A stretch of 64,000 bases of DNA, taken from assembly GCF_033096445.1 (NCBI RefSeq), contig NZ_AP028155.1, positions 4,159,880 through 4,223,879 on the forward strand. The letters run 5' to 3'. This stretch comes from Butyricimonas faecihominis (GTDB taxonomy: Bacteria > Bacteroidota > Bacteroidia > Bacteroidales > Marinifilaceae). Positions 1 through 9,770 of the stretch are shown piece after piece. Position 1 is the first letter of the stretch. Every line of letters starts with the position of its first letter. Position numbers and translations under genes: made by a program. The notes beneath the pieces are model-generated. The model worked only from the letters and a program-made list of their open reading frames with translations, was not told where the DNA came from and made no database searches.

Positions 1-1
1 A

Positions 2-2161
2 GATGCGATCAGTGAGTCTGTGAAAGCCAATTATCGCGAGTCTGTGATCGAGTATTTCCCGATCGAGGCTTACGGGAAGGATTCGACTTCCGTGGTTATC
101 AAGGTGAACAAGATTTTTGATGGGAGCGAGAAAAGTTTTAATGATATATATAATGAGATTTCTTTAGGCGGTTCGGTAAAGAAGGACTTGTCGAAGATAT
201 TGGGCGTGAAGGTTTTCCCCAAGAATGTGGTGGTAAAGGCGTTGATGACGACGCAGGTGGTTGATGGCGGCGTGGCGGTACCTCTTACGGTTGAAACGAC
301 AACAAATTTGGTGTTATTACCTAAGGTACCTATGAAGCCACGTTTCGCCGACCCCCGTGTAGGTTTTTTTGCCACGGAGCATATTTATTTTACAGACGAG
401 CAACAGCAAGTGGAAAAACGGGAATTCGTTCATCGTTGGAGATTGGAACCAAAACCGGAAGATATAGAGAAATATAAAAGAGGAGAGGTCGTAGAGCCTG
501 TAAAACCGATCGTGTTTTATATAGATCCTTCTACCCCGAAACAGTGGAGAGAAGAGATTAAAGCAGGAGTACGGGATTGGCAGGCTGCATTTGAGGCGGC
601 AGGTTTTAAAAATGCTGTTGTCGCAAAGGATGCTCCGGAAGGTGATGAAGATTTTGACATAGACGACATTCGTTATTCGGTCATCACCTACGCAGCATCC
701 CAGCAGGCTAATGCTATGGGGCCGTCCGTGGTTGATCCCCGTTCAGGAGAGATTATCGAGGCTGACGTGGTTTGGTGGCATAACGTGATGTCATTATTGC
801 ATACTTGGATGCGAGTACAGACAGCACCGATAGATCCGAGAGCCCGTGCAAATAAATTGAGCGACGAGCATATGGCCAGCGCTATCCGCTTTGTTTCTTC
901 TCACGAGGTAGGGCATACTTTCGGGTTGAAGCATAACATGGGTGCTTCTCATGCTTTCCCCGTGGATTCTTTGAGATCGCCGAGCTTTACGGCAAAAATG
1001 GGTGGAACGGCAAGTTCTATCATGGATTATGCGCGTTTTAACTACGTGGCACAACCGGGAGACGGGGTAAAGGAAATTACTCCTAAAATCGGGACGTATG
1101 ACAAGTTCGCGATTAACTGGGCTTATCGTTGGCTAGACACGGAGACACCTCAAGAGGAGTTGCCGATATTGAATGAATGGATTCAAGAGCATGAAGGTGA
1201 CCCGATGTACTGGTATGGCGAGCAACAAGACCCGAAAGATCCGATCGATCCTCGTTCTCAGGATGAAGACCTTGGAGATGACATCGTGAAAGCCAATCGT
1301 TACGGGATTATGAATCTGAAACGGATTGTTCCGAATATTGTCGCTTGGACAGAGGAAGACGGAGAATCTTTTGCGGAGGCAGGAAAATTATTGATGGCGG
1401 TGATAAACCAATGGAAGATGTATGCCGGGCATGTTACGGCTAACGTGGGAGGTATTTATATTAATAACCCGGTGAAGGGAAGTCCGGAGGATCGGTATAT
1501 CCCGGTGCCGAAAGAGATTCAGAAAGAGAGCGTGAAGTACTTGATTGAAGAGGTATTTATCGTTCCGGAATGGTTGTTCGGTGCTGAGGTCTGGAAGAAG
1601 AGTTACCCGATCCAGATGGGCGTGGAATATTCTCCTTACACGGTTGCACGTGAGTTACAGTACGCTACATTCTATAATCTGTTGAAGGACGAGCGTTTGT
1701 TGCGTATGTTTGATTCTGAAGCGACTTTAGGTCGGGCGAAGAGTTACACGCCGGAAGAGATGTTCGCGGATATTCATAACGTGATATTTGCCAGCAGTAA
1801 GGCTGGGCGTAACTTATCTATCTACGAGCGGATGACACAAAAGAATTTTATCGATGCGATCATCGTTAGCTCGAACAGGGCTGTGGAGAAAACGACCAAG
1901 AAAGCGTTGCATCATTCAAACACGTGTTGTTTTGCCTCTAAAGCCCCCGAATTTACGATTGAGCCTAGAGAAGAGGTTCAATTGAGGACCTTACACTTCT
2001 CTTCTATGGGTAGAGTTTCCGAGGCTGTATCGGTGAAGAGAGGCGAATTATTGAAAGTTTTAAAATTAGCAGAAAATAAACGAAACACAGGTAATGTAGA
2101 AACTCGTAATCATTACGAGGATTTGATTATCCGGATTAAAGAGGCGTTGAATATGAGATGA
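2..2161 (+). CDS. Zinc-dependent metalloprotease (DUF5117/DUF5118-type), 5' truncated
   Basis: The reading frame is open to the left edge of the window, so the gene starts upstream; the GTG at 20 is only the first in-frame start codon inside the window. About 720 residues are visible. The metzincin zinc signature HEVGHTFGLKH (HExxHxxGxxH) lies about 295 codons after that GTG, and a Met-turn SSIMDY follows about 35 residues later. This is the layout of the large secreted zinc proteases of Bacteroidota that carry DUF5117/DUF5118 regions. It is probably exported (family knowledge; the signal peptide is outside the window). It ends 37 bp before a SusC gene on the same strand, so it probably belongs to that outer membrane uptake unit and may act on proteins or peptides. 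The substrate is unknown. Confidence 0.88.
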   Translation, partial: DAISESVKANYRESVIEYFPIEAYGKDSTSVVIKVNKIFDGSEKSFNDIYNEISLGGSVKKDLSKILGVKVFPKNVVVKALMTTQVVDGGVAVPLTVETTTNLVLLPKVPMKPRFADPRVGFFATEHIYFTDEQQQVEKREFVHRWRLEPKPEDIEKYKRGEVVEPVKPIVFYIDPSTPKQWREEIKAGVRDWQAAFEAAGFKNAVVAKDAPEGDEDFDIDDIRYSVITYAASQQANAMGPSVVDPRSGEIIEADVVWWHNVMSLLHTWMRVQTAPIDPRARANKLSDEHMASAIRFVSSHEVGHTFGLKHNMGASHAFPVDSLRSPSFTAKMGGTASSIMDYARFNYVAQPGDGVKEITPKIGTYDKFAINWAYRWLDTETPQEELPILNEWIQEHEGDPMYWYGEQQDPKDPIDPRSQDEDLGDDIVKANRYGIMNLKRIVPNIVAWTEEDGESFAEAGKLLMAVINQWKMYAGHVTANVGGIYINNPVKGSPEDRYIPVPKEIQKESVKYLIEEVFIVPEWLFGAEVWKKSYPIQMGVEYSPYTVARELQYATFYNLLKDERLLRMFDSEATLGRAKSYTPEEMFADIHNVIFASSKAGRNLSIYERMTQKNFIDAIIVSSNRAVEKTTKKALHHSNTCCFASKAPEFTIEPREEVQLRTLHFSSMGRVSEAVSVKRGELLKVLKLAENKRNTGNVETRNHYEDLIIRIKEALNMR

Positions 2162-2198
2162 TTTTACACCTTATAACATACAAATTAAATAAGTTAGC

Positions 2199-5100
2199 AT
2201 GAAGAAAAGTTTATTATTGATTGCGTTATTGTGTCCGCTTTGGCTGTTTGCCCAAAGCGAGAGCGACTATCGTACGATCAAAGGAGTTGTGATGGACTCC
2301 GTGACGAACGAGACTTTGATTGGAGCTACGGTAATGATTGACCCGGATGCGGCAGAGGTTAAGAATCTCGGCCCCAAGGGTACGATTACTGATTTTGACG
2401 GAAAGTTTGAATTGAAAGTGCCGAAAGCGGTGAAATATGTGGTGGTTAGTTTTGTCGGTTATAAAAATGCGAAACTGGACGTGACGAAGACCACGGAATT
2501 TAAGGTTATGTTGCAACCGGACCAGGAGCAGTTGACCGAGGTGGTGGTGACGGGTTACCAACAGATCGAGAAACGTAAATCGACATCGGCAATTCAGACC
2601 GTAAAGATGGATGATATAAAGAGCATCGGTGTTGCTAGTATTGATCAATTGTTAGAAGGACAGGTTGCCGGAATGACATCTATCCCCACGAATGGAGCCC
2701 CGGGAGCCCCGAATAAGATGCGTATTCGTAGTACGGTTTCTTTGACGGGGAGTACAGACCCGCTTTGGGTGTTGGATGGAATGATTTTGGAAGGGAATGA
2801 TATTCCGGCAAATTTCAGTGATAAAGATAATATTGATAATCTTTATAATACTTCAATTGCAGGAGTGAATCCGGCGGATATAGAGAGCATCACAATTTTG
2901 AAAGATGCTGCAGCTACAGCTATTTATGGTGCGAAGGCGGCTAACGGAGTTATTGTTGTAACTACAAAAAAAGGAGCTACTGGGAAGATGCGGGTAAATG
3001 CTTCTGCCGCAATGTTTATAACAACAAAACCTGATTTAGGGAAATTGAATTTAATGAATGCGTCTGAGAAAGTTGACTTCGAGCTAGGAATGGCTGGTAT
3101 TTCGGATTTAACTTACAAAACAGATAAGGGTAGCGTTGCTAGGATTTTGAGTGAATTCGATCAATTGGATGTATTTAGAACAGGTGGATTCGATGCAATA
3201 TCTTTAGATGCTCAGAAGGCGATTAATAATTTGAGAAATACAGGTAGTGATTGGGGCGATTTATTATACCAAAGTGCCGTGAATCAGCAATATAATCTGA
3301 GTCTATCGGGAGGATCTGAAAAAGCACGTTACTATGTTTCAGCCGGGTATTATAATGAGCAGGGAACGACTATAGGAACTAGTTTCGAACGTTTCAATGC
3401 AACCATGAAGACAGACTTTGATCTTCTTGATAATTTGAAGTTAGGAGTTTCTTTCTTTTTAACTCAAAGTACAAGGAAGAGTTATATAACAGATCTGGAT
3501 GCTTACACGAATCCGTCTCAATATTCTCGTACCGTGAATCCTTATTTGAATGTAAAGGATGAAGATGGACGTTATATATATGATCAGGATATAGATGGAC
3601 TAAATGAAGCGTATATTCAATTCAATATTTTAGAAGAGAGGAAGAATACAGATTATTCTTTGAAAAACTTAGCCATAAAACCCATGTTAACATTGGAGTA
3701 TAAACCGGTTTCTTGGTTACGTTTGTCCACGCAATTTGGTATGCAACTGGAAAATTCAAAAACGGAGAAGTTTGCAGATCAAGATTCGTACTATGTTAGA
3801 AAATATAGACAATATACTGAATATGGTAGTTATAATAATAAAAAGTATTTCTTGCCTGATGGCGGCATAATTCAGAACTGGGATGATGAGATGTCACAAT
3901 ACCAGTGGAAACTGCAAGGGGAGTTTAATAAAGTTTTTAACGAACTACATTCGGTAGATGTGATGGCCGGAATGGAAATGCGTGGGAATAAGAGTACGCA
4001 GATACATACAAAGGGATTTGGATTTGATTCTAGGGCGTTGACAACGAAACCATTAATTATTCCAGAAAGTGTAAGTTCTGCCAATGATGCAAAATTCAAG
4101 CAATATCAAAAAACAGAGAATGAGAACCGTTATCTTTCATACTATATGACAGCGTCTTATTCTTACGATAATCGTTATACGGTATTCGGAAGTATGCGTT
4201 TTGATGGTTCCAATTTGTTTGGTGTTGCGAAGAAATACAAATATCTTCCTCTTTGGGCGCTTTCTGCCGCTTGGAATATTAACCGGGAAGAGTTCATGCA
4301 AAATGCTGATTGGCTGACAAATTTGAAATTGCGTGTTTCTTATGGATTGCAGGGTAATGTAGATAAGAATACCTCACCTTATGTTGTTGGTACTTGGAAT
4401 AACACGTCGATATTGCCAGGAGTTGATGAACCTATTATAAATGTGACATCACCTCCCAATCAGAATTTGCGTTGGGAAAAGACTAAGAACTGGAATGTCG
4501 GTTTAGATATGGGAGTTTTGAATAATCGTATTTCTTTCAGCGTGGATGGATATTACCGGAAGAGCGAGGATTTGATTGGAACGAGATCATTGCCACAGGA
4601 AAACGGATTCCAATTTTCCACGGTGAACTGGGCTGAAGTTACGAATAAGGGATTTGAATTCTCTTTGTCGACGGTGAACGTTCGTACAAAAGATTTCCGT
4701 TGGGTGATGGATTTTAATATCGCGCACAACGTAAGTAATGTGGATAAAATTAATGTCAGAGATGACTCGTGGACTCCATCTATCGAGGGACATTCTATCG
4801 GGGCTTTGTTTAAGTTGAACACGGCAGGATTGGATGAGAATGGGTTACAAATGTTCTGGAAGAATGGAGAAAAAGTATCATACGTGGATTTCTATGGTTT
4901 GGTTGATGATATCGGGTGGGGATATGGAACGAGATCAACACTGACGAACGAGGAAATTCGTAATCTATATACTTATGCAGGAACATCGGAACCCAAGTTT
5001 ACGGGAGGTTTTATTAATCGTTTCTATTATAAAAATTTTGATTTAACGATTAGTTCTAGCTTTATTATAAAACAGACTATGCAGGAAACTCCATTCTATC

Positions 5101-5519
5101 GTCCGGCAGAAATGTCGCCAGGATCGAATTATTCTAAAAGAGCTGCAGATATTTGGTCTCCTTCTAATCCTTCGGGTAAATATCCGAAGCTAGTGAGTGG
5201 ATCAATGGAAGATGTTGAATCTGTGATGGCTTATGTGTGGATGAATATTGGAGATTCCGGTAACTCGTTTAAAAATTACGATTATTGGTTCAAGGATATG
5301 AGTTATTGGAGAATAAGTAGTATTCGTCTAGGTTATACATTACCTTCTGAGATTGCAAAGAAGCTACATTTAGGTGCTGCAAGAATTAGTTTTGAAGCAC
5401 GGAATCCTTTTGTGGTCGCAACGAGTTATAAAGGGTATTTTGATCCGGAAACTTGGGGGAATATTTATACTCAGCCTCTACCGAAAACATTTTCATGTGG
5501 TATAGATCTTACATTTTAA
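2199..5519 (+). CDS. SusC/RagA-family TonB-linked outer membrane protein
   Basis: 1106 residues, the usual length for a TonB-dependent SusC-type transporter. A signal peptide (hydrophobic core LLLIALLCPLWLFA, cleavage after AQ) is followed by a carboxypeptidase-regulatory-like domain (about 25-110). The plug domain has the family motif around DAAATAIYGAKAANGVIVV (about 240-255). A long beta-barrel ends in a terminal Phe (DLTF). There is no STN domain, so it should not signal to an anti-sigma factor as the SusC at 60289 may. The SusD partner starts 13 bp downstream and a secreted protease gene lies directly upstream. The pair probably imports an oligomer that the upstream enzyme helps release; the ligand cannot be read from sequence. 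Confidence 0.96.
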   Translation: MKKSLLLIALLCPLWLFAQSESDYRTIKGVVMDSVTNETLIGATVMIDPDAAEVKNLGPKGTITDFDGKFELKVPKAVKYVVVSFVGYKNAKLDVTKTTEFKVMLQPDQEQLTEVVVTGYQQIEKRKSTSAIQTVKMDDIKSIGVASIDQLLEGQVAGMTSIPTNGAPGAPNKMRIRSTVSLTGSTDPLWVLDGMILEGNDIPANFSDKDNIDNLYNTSIAGVNPADIESITILKDAAATAIYGAKAANGVIVVTTKKGATGKMRVNASAAMFITTKPDLGKLNLMNASEKVDFELGMAGISDLTYKTDKGSVARILSEFDQLDVFRTGGFDAISLDAQKAINNLRNTGSDWGDLLYQSAVNQQYNLSLSGGSEKARYYVSAGYYNEQGTTIGTSFERFNATMKTDFDLLDNLKLGVSFFLTQSTRKSYITDLDAYTNPSQYSRTVNPYLNVKDEDGRYIYDQDIDGLNEAYIQFNILEERKNTDYSLKNLAIKPMLTLEYKPVSWLRLSTQFGMQLENSKTEKFADQDSYYVRKYRQYTEYGSYNNKKYFLPDGGIIQNWDDEMSQYQWKLQGEFNKVFNELHSVDVMAGMEMRGNKSTQIHTKGFGFDSRALTTKPLIIPESVSSANDAKFKQYQKTENENRYLSYYMTASYSYDNRYTVFGSMRFDGSNLFGVAKKYKYLPLWALSAAWNINREEFMQNADWLTNLKLRVSYGLQGNVDKNTSPYVVGTWNNTSILPGVDEPIINVTSPPNQNLRWEKTKNWNVGLDMGVLNNRISFSVDGYYRKSEDLIGTRSLPQENGFQFSTVNWAEVTNKGFEFSLSTVNVRTKDFRWVMDFNIAHNVSNVDKINVRDDSWTPSIEGHSIGALFKLNTAGLDENGLQMFWKNGEKVSYVDFYGLVDDIGWGYGTRSTLTNEEIRNLYTYAGTSEPKFTGGFINRFYYKNFDLTISSSFIIKQTMQETPFYRPAEMSPGSNYSKRAADIWSPSNPSGKYPKLVSGSMEDVESVMAYVWMNIGDSGNSFKNYDYWFKDMSYWRISSIRLGYTLPSEIAKKLHLGAARISFEARNPFVVATSYKGYFDPETWGNIYTQPLPKTFSCGIDLTF

Positions 5520-5532
5520 TTAAAACTAGACA

Positions 5533-6876
5533 ATGATGAAAATAAAGAATATATTTTATATCATATCGTTCGTTCTACTATCCTCGTGTAATTACCTGGA
5601 TGTAGAACCAACAGGAAAAGTGATCCCGGAAAAAGTGACGGAATTTAGGGCAATGATGACGTCTGCATATAGTAAGTTTCCTAATTATAAACATTTGCTG
5701 AGTTTACGTGCGGATGAAACATTTCCTTTTACGGGAGAATACAGTGCATATGATCGGTTTGTTGATTTTGCTATTTGGAATGATAATTCTCCCAGTATGA
5801 CGGAAACTTATCCTTGGGTGACGTTGTATAATACCATTTTTTACACGAATAGCGTGATAGATGATGTGATGAGTTCGGAGGTGGATACTTATGATGACAC
5901 GAAAGAGCAAATAAAAGCAGAAGCTTTATTATTACGAGCCTATGCACATTTTGAATTATTGAATTTGTATGCAGTTCCCTATAATGCTTCAACAGCGGCA
6001 TCCGATAAGGGGATTCCAATATCAACGAGAATTGATATAGAACAGGATTTTGTTCGGGCAACGGTAGAAGACGTGTACACGCAAATCTTGTCTGATATAG
6101 AAGAAGGACGTGGTTTACTACAAGTTGATGAGCAACCGGTAAGTGTAAAATATCGTTTCTCGAAGGAATCAGGTTTGGCTTTGGAGGCTCGGGTTCGGTT
6201 GTACCGTGCAGAATGGGATAAGGCTTTAGCTTTGGCCGAGGAATTGATACCAACGTGTCAGTTGGAGGATTTGAATGATGCTGCAGCGACTTCTCCTTAT
6301 GATGTGTCTTCTAAAGAGGCAATATTGGCATTGGAAAGAGTTGTTAGCCATGATTTAGCAACCGAGACTTATATTTTACCTGCGTTGAAAAATCAATATA
6401 ATCTGGAGGAAGATTTACGTGTAAGTCGTTACTTTACATCGAATGGAGATGATCTTGTTCCGAACAAATGTAATGGAGATAACATGAAAGTAACATTCCG
6501 TAGTGGTGAGATTTATTTGATTGCTGCAGAAGCTGCCGCTCATGTGAATGGGAAATTGGATCTCGCTAAAACTCGATTAAAAGAGTTAGTAAAGAACAGG
6601 TTGACTCCTGCATATTATTCTCGGAAAGCCTCTGAAATTGATGGAATGGGACAAGAGGAGTTAATAAATGAAATAGCAAATGAGAGGGCTCGAGAATTGG
6701 CTTTAGAAGGACATCGGTGGTATGATTTGCGTAGAACAACACGTCCTGAGATTGTAAAGACATATACGAATCAAGAAGGGAAGACGGAGACTAAGACGTT
6801 GGGGAAAGATGATCCCCGTTATACGATCTCATTCCCGTTGGAGGCTACAACAAATAACCCGAATTTAAGAGACTAA
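5533..6876 (+). CDS. SusD/RagB-family nutrient-binding lipoprotein
   Basis: 447 residues with a lipoprotein signal (hydrophobic stretch, then LLSSC at about residue 19) and the SusD start pattern NYLDVEPTGKV. The conserved segment ALEGHRWYDLRRT near the C-terminus is typical of SusD/RagB proteins, and helical repeat regions lie between. It should sit as a surface lipoprotein lid on the SusC barrel encoded 13 bp upstream. It is shorter than many SusD proteins (500-600 residues), but both ends look complete. The ATG is directly preceded by another in-frame codon option one residue later (MMK); the first was chosen. A strong terminator follows, closing the unit. Confidence 0.95.
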   Translation: MMKIKNIFYIISFVLLSSCNYLDVEPTGKVIPEKVTEFRAMMTSAYSKFPNYKHLLSLRADETFPFTGEYSAYDRFVDFAIWNDNSPSMTETYPWVTLYNTIFYTNSVIDDVMSSEVDTYDDTKEQIKAEALLLRAYAHFELLNLYAVPYNASTAASDKGIPISTRIDIEQDFVRATVEDVYTQILSDIEEGRGLLQVDEQPVSVKYRFSKESGLALEARVRLYRAEWDKALALAEELIPTCQLEDLNDAAATSPYDVSSKEAILALERVVSHDLATETYILPALKNQYNLEEDLRVSRYFTSNGDDLVPNKCNGDNMKVTFRSGEIYLIAAEAAAHVNGKLDLAKTRLKELVKNRLTPAYYSRKASEIDGMGQEELINEIANERARELALEGHRWYDLRRTTRPEIVKTYTNQEGKTETKTLGKDDPRYTISFPLEATTNNPNLRD

Positions 6877-6911
6877 TTTGTATGTTACTAGGTTGATCTA
6901 GTAGTTGGAAG

Positions 6912-6942
6912 GCCGTGGGGGTGGTTCCCCACGGCTATTTTT
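6912..6942 (+). terminator. Intrinsic terminator after the SusC/SusD unit
   Basis: A perfect 9-bp GC-rich stem GCCGTGGGG (6912-6920) / CCCCACGGC (6927-6935) with a 6-nt loop is followed by TATTTTTATT. It lies 35 bp after the SusD stop. Confidence 0.9.
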
Positions 6943-6943
6943 A

Positions 6944-6973
6944 TTGTTTCATGAATTATTTTCGTTATTTTTG
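6944..6973 (+). promoter_or_regulatory. Candidate Bacteroidota promoter for the LytTR regulator
   Basis: TATTTTTG at 6966-6973 fits the -7 consensus TAnnTTTG. A TTG-containing element begins at 6944, 22 bp upstream, which is the usual offset. The start codon is at 7030. Confidence 0.5.
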
Positions 6974-7029
6974 TGAATACTGAAATGATGGATGAAAGAA
7001 TCCGGAGAAAGTATTGATAAAAATAGCCT

Positions 7030-7764
7030 ATGAATGCAATTATAATTGAAGATGAATATCTTGCAGCGGCAGAGTTGGAACGGTTGTTGGGAGAGGTAGC
7101 CCCGGAGATCACGATATTGACGAAACTGGATTCGGTGAGCGAGAGTGTGAAATGGTTGAAGAAGAATAAGGCCGATGTGATTTTCATGGATATTCATCTG
7201 GGGGACGGGCAGAGTTTTGATATTTTCGAGCAGGTGGAGATCACGGTACCGGTTATTTTTATCACGGCTTATGATGAATATGCGCTCAAGGCATTCAAAT
7301 ATCAGGGGATTGATTATATATTAAAGCCTTTTGATAAAGAGGAATTACAGCAAGCATTGAATAAACTGGAATCGCTTTCCCCGGTAAATGCTCCTTTCCC
7401 CGTGGCATCGTTGACCGTGTATCAGGAGCGTTTTCTGGTTACCGTGGGGACGAAGATGAAATCCGTAACGGTGGGGGATGTTGCCTATTTCATGGCGGAT
7501 GGGAAATATCTGGTACTTTTCACCCGTGACGGGCAAAATTATATTTTGGATCAAACGATCAGTGGTATAGAGACGAAATTGAATCCGGCACAGTTTTTCA
7601 AGATCAATAGGAAATTTATTATCAGCTATAATTCGATCAAGGAAATGGTGAAATACTCCAATAGTAGAATCAAGATCGTGTTAACCCCGGCGCCTCCTGC
7701 CGGAATTGAGGCAATCGTGAGTTCCGAGAGGATTCAAGAGTTTAAGCAATGGCTGAATCAATGA
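7030..7764 (+). CDS. LytTR-family response regulator (orphan)
   Basis: 244 residues. The N-terminal receiver domain has the acidic pocket EDE (residues 7-9), the phospho-acceptor Asp54 in FMDIHLGDG, the switch residues FITAYDEYALKAF and the conserved Lys in ILKPF. The C-terminal LytTR DNA-binding domain (about 130-240) has the pattern ADGKYLVLF ... INRKFIISYNSIKEM. It is a full-length AlgR/LytR-type regulator. Such genes normally sit next to a membrane histidine kinase (His_kinase/YesM type), but none is adjacent: the upstream neighbour is SusD, separated by a terminator, and the downstream genes are on the other strand. The kinase must be elsewhere. Target genes are not evident. Confidence 0.95.
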   Translation: MNAIIIEDEYLAAAELERLLGEVAPEITILTKLDSVSESVKWLKKNKADVIFMDIHLGDGQSFDIFEQVEITVPVIFITAYDEYALKAFKYQGIDYILKPFDKEELQQALNKLESLSPVNAPFPVASLTVYQERFLVTVGTKMKSVTVGDVAYFMADGKYLVLFTRDGQNYILDQTISGIETKLNPAQFFKINRKFIISYNSIKEMVKYSNSRIKIVLTPAPPAGIEAIVSSERIQEFKQWLNQ

Positions 7765-7783
7765 AGTAAAACTTATAAACTAA

Positions 7784-7814
7784 AGACGTGCCAAAAGTTC
7801 CTTTTGACACGTCT
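7784..7814. terminator. Bidirectional hairpin terminator
   Basis: AGACGTG-C-CAAAAG (7784-7797) pairs with CTTTTG-A-CACGTCT (7801-7814), with one conserved C/A mismatch. It lies between convergent genes. A sister hairpin with the same core is at 10667-10699. Confidence 0.75.
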
Positions 7815-7844
7815 CCCTATTGATTACCTAGTTGTTTAACCTGT

Positions 7845-8459
7845 TTAATTTCCCATAAAGACGATACCTACGCTGATCGTGAAGTTTTGCATGGCTTCCA
7901 CTTTCCCGGATTTGGTTCCGTAGGTGTATTTAGCCCCGATGTTGAATGCAAATTGGTCATTGACGGGGATAATGGTACCTATTTCGGGTGCGAAAGCGAA
8001 TTGCCATCTTGCGTTCGTGGCAGTGAATTGTCCCAGATCGGTTTTTAGTTCTGTCCAACTGGTACCTAATCCGAGTCCTAGGTAAGGTCTGAACATGGTG
8101 TTTTGATCTGTCAGCCAGTAACGTCCCATCACCATGATGGGTACCGTGTTGATGTAGCGGTATTGATAACCGGTGATCGTGTGAATATCTTTGCTACCTT
8201 TGAACAGGAAGTCTCCCGTTAATTTACCTTTGTCCTTGTAGAACGTGTTCCAACCGATCATACCCCCGATAGAGAATTTCTCGTTTAGGAAATGATGGTA
8301 TTCAAGATCCATACCTCGGAAACTCATTTTGCCGGCATAGTCATTCATTTTTCCAAGTGGAACAGACATCTGGTAGTTTAAGTTCAGCATTTGTCCTTTT
8401 ACTAATGGGCTAAGCCCGAATAGTATGAGCGATATAATTAATAACTTTCTCATAATCAT
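7845..8459 (-). CDS. Small outer membrane beta-barrel protein
   Basis: 204 residues with a clear signal peptide (LLIISLILFGLSPLVKGQ). Alternating amphipathic strands and aromatic residues follow, such as the segment YHHFLNEKFSIGGMIGWNTF, as in OmpA-like/porin-family 8-stranded barrels. The last strand ends FTISVGIVFMGN. No peptidoglycan-binding domain follows. It lies 35 bp downstream of the DUF4136 lipoprotein gene on the same strand, so the two are probably co-transcribed. The function is unknown beyond an outer membrane location. Confidence 0.8.
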   Translation of the reverse strand: MIMRKLLIISLILFGLSPLVKGQMLNLNYQMSVPLGKMNDYAGKMSFRGMDLEYHHFLNEKFSIGGMIGWNTFYKDKGKLTGDFLFKGSKDIHTITGYQYRYINTVPIMVMGRYWLTDQNTMFRPYLGLGLGTSWTELKTDLGQFTATNARWQFAFAPEIGTIIPVNDQFAFNIGAKYTYGTKSGKVEAMQNFTISVGIVFMGN

Positions 8460-8494
8460 TTAAATTTAAAATTGACAATTAATGATCTATCCTA

Positions 8495-9151
8495 CTATTT
8501 TTTCAAGTACGGTGACTGGATGAAACACTGGTCAATCGTCGTTTCCATTCTGTCAATAATAGATTGTTTTGATCCTTGTAACAAACCGTCGGCGATGCCG
8601 CTCCAGAGTACAGGAACTTTCTTGGTTGAGCTGGCTTCCTGATTGGTCGCGATCATGTCGATCACGATGGAACCGCTTCTGTAAGAATATACTGTTACCG
8701 GGTACCACGGGTATGAAGGCCCCCAACCCGGACCCCATGTCGGACCCCAGATCCAGTTCCAGCCCGGATACCAACCCCAGTAGTTATACCAGTAGTCAGA
8801 GCCATAATAGTAGTTCACGTTAGAGAAAGCTGATACGGTGACAATGAAACTCGGTTGTTGATCTTCCTCGCTAGTCGGTTCGATGTACGAGTATCCGAGT
8901 TGGGTAAAATTGTCTTTTACCAGTTGTAAGATTTGGGCATCGAATTCGTGGTTCGGAGTTTCTCCTTTTGCCACGAAATAAACAATAGTGTCGGGGAGCG
9001 AGAATGTGGTGTACTTGGTGAAGTCCGCATTTTTGTCATAATTCGTTATGGCAACGTCCATCTCCTCCACGTTGTCAGCGCCTCCGGGATAGCATGATAC
9101 CAGAAACTGTGCAAACAGCCCGATGAATGATAAAAATAATAAACGTTTCAT
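8495..9151 (-). CDS. DUF4136-family lipoprotein
   Basis: 218 residues. The signal peptide ends in the lipobox FLVSC (Cys20), so the protein should be lipid-anchored. The segment starting YDKNADFTKYTTFSLPDT is the characteristic beginning of DUF4136 proteins (a strand with 'DFsgykTfaw'-like sequence). A Trp/Gly/Pro-rich central stretch (about residues 120-150, many WG and WY pairs) is unusual and is followed by VIDMIATNQEA, the conserved core of the fold. The molecular function of the family is unknown. It precedes a small outer membrane barrel gene, which suggests envelope work. Confidence 0.85.
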   Translation of the reverse strand: MKRLLFLSFIGLFAQFLVSCYPGGADNVEEMDVAITNYDKNADFTKYTTFSLPDTIVYFVAKGETPNHEFDAQILQLVKDNFTQLGYSYIEPTSEEDQQPSFIVTVSAFSNVNYYYGSDYWYNYWGWYPGWNWIWGPTWGPGWGPSYPWYPVTVYSYRSGSIVIDMIATNQEASSTKKVPVLWSGIADGLLQGSKQSIIDRMETTIDQCFIQSPYLKK

Positions 9152-9346
9152 ACTGTGTTAGTTTTAGTTTAACAATTGTTGCTAATATATTTATCTACAA
9201 CGAGATAATCATTACAAGCGATGAATGTCAAGTTTTGCTCACTTGTGAGGTTTTATACGCCGACTTGGGCGATAGGTTTCAGCTACACGATTATTTTTTT
9301 TCGTGAACCTGTTCTGTGTTAATCCGGTAGTATGAATTTTTAGAGG

Positions 9347-9739
9347 CTATTCGGGTTCCGTGCTTAGGATAAGGCGGTAGTTGTGATCTTTGGCGATATT
9401 CATCACTTTCACGATTTGTTCCAAGGGAACAGATTTATCTGCTTGAAGAGAGATACACGGATCTTCCAATTCCCGTAGTTCTTCCACGAGGCGGCGCTCC
9501 AGCATGGAGAAAGGGATTACTTTTTCGTTCAAGTAGAACGTGTAGTTTTTGTCGATAGACACGACCGTGACAGGTTTGTCCGAAGTTTGATTCGTGCTTT
9601 TGGGTAATAATAATTTCAATGCGTTGGGATTGATCAACGTCGAGGATATCATGAAGAATAGCAACAATAGGAAGAATATGTCGGTCATGGACGACATGTT
9701 GAAATTCGGGTTGATCTTGCTTTTACGTTTTATGGCCAT
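9347..9739 (-). CDS. ExbD/TolR-family biopolymer transport protein
   Basis: 130 residues counted from MAIKRKSK. A longer frame is open upstream to 9850, but that stretch lies within the ExbB gene, so the internal ATG at 9737-9739 was chosen. A single N-terminal membrane segment (TDIFFLLLLFFMISSTL) carries the conserved Asp of ExbD/TolR proton channels. A periplasmic domain follows (ISLQADKSVPLEQIVKVMNIA). It is 31 bp downstream of the ExbB-like gene. Together they should form the proton-driven motor that powers TonB-dependent or Tol-type envelope work. No TonB gene is adjacent. Confidence 0.93.
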   Translation of the reverse strand: MAIKRKSKINPNFNMSSMTDIFFLLLLFFMISSTLINPNALKLLLPKSTNQTSDKPVTVVSIDKNYTFYLNEKVIPFSMLERRLVEELRELEDPCISLQADKSVPLEQIVKVMNIAKDHNYRLILSTEPE

Positions 9740-9770
9740 GACGAAATAATTGAAAATTGAGAATTGAAAA

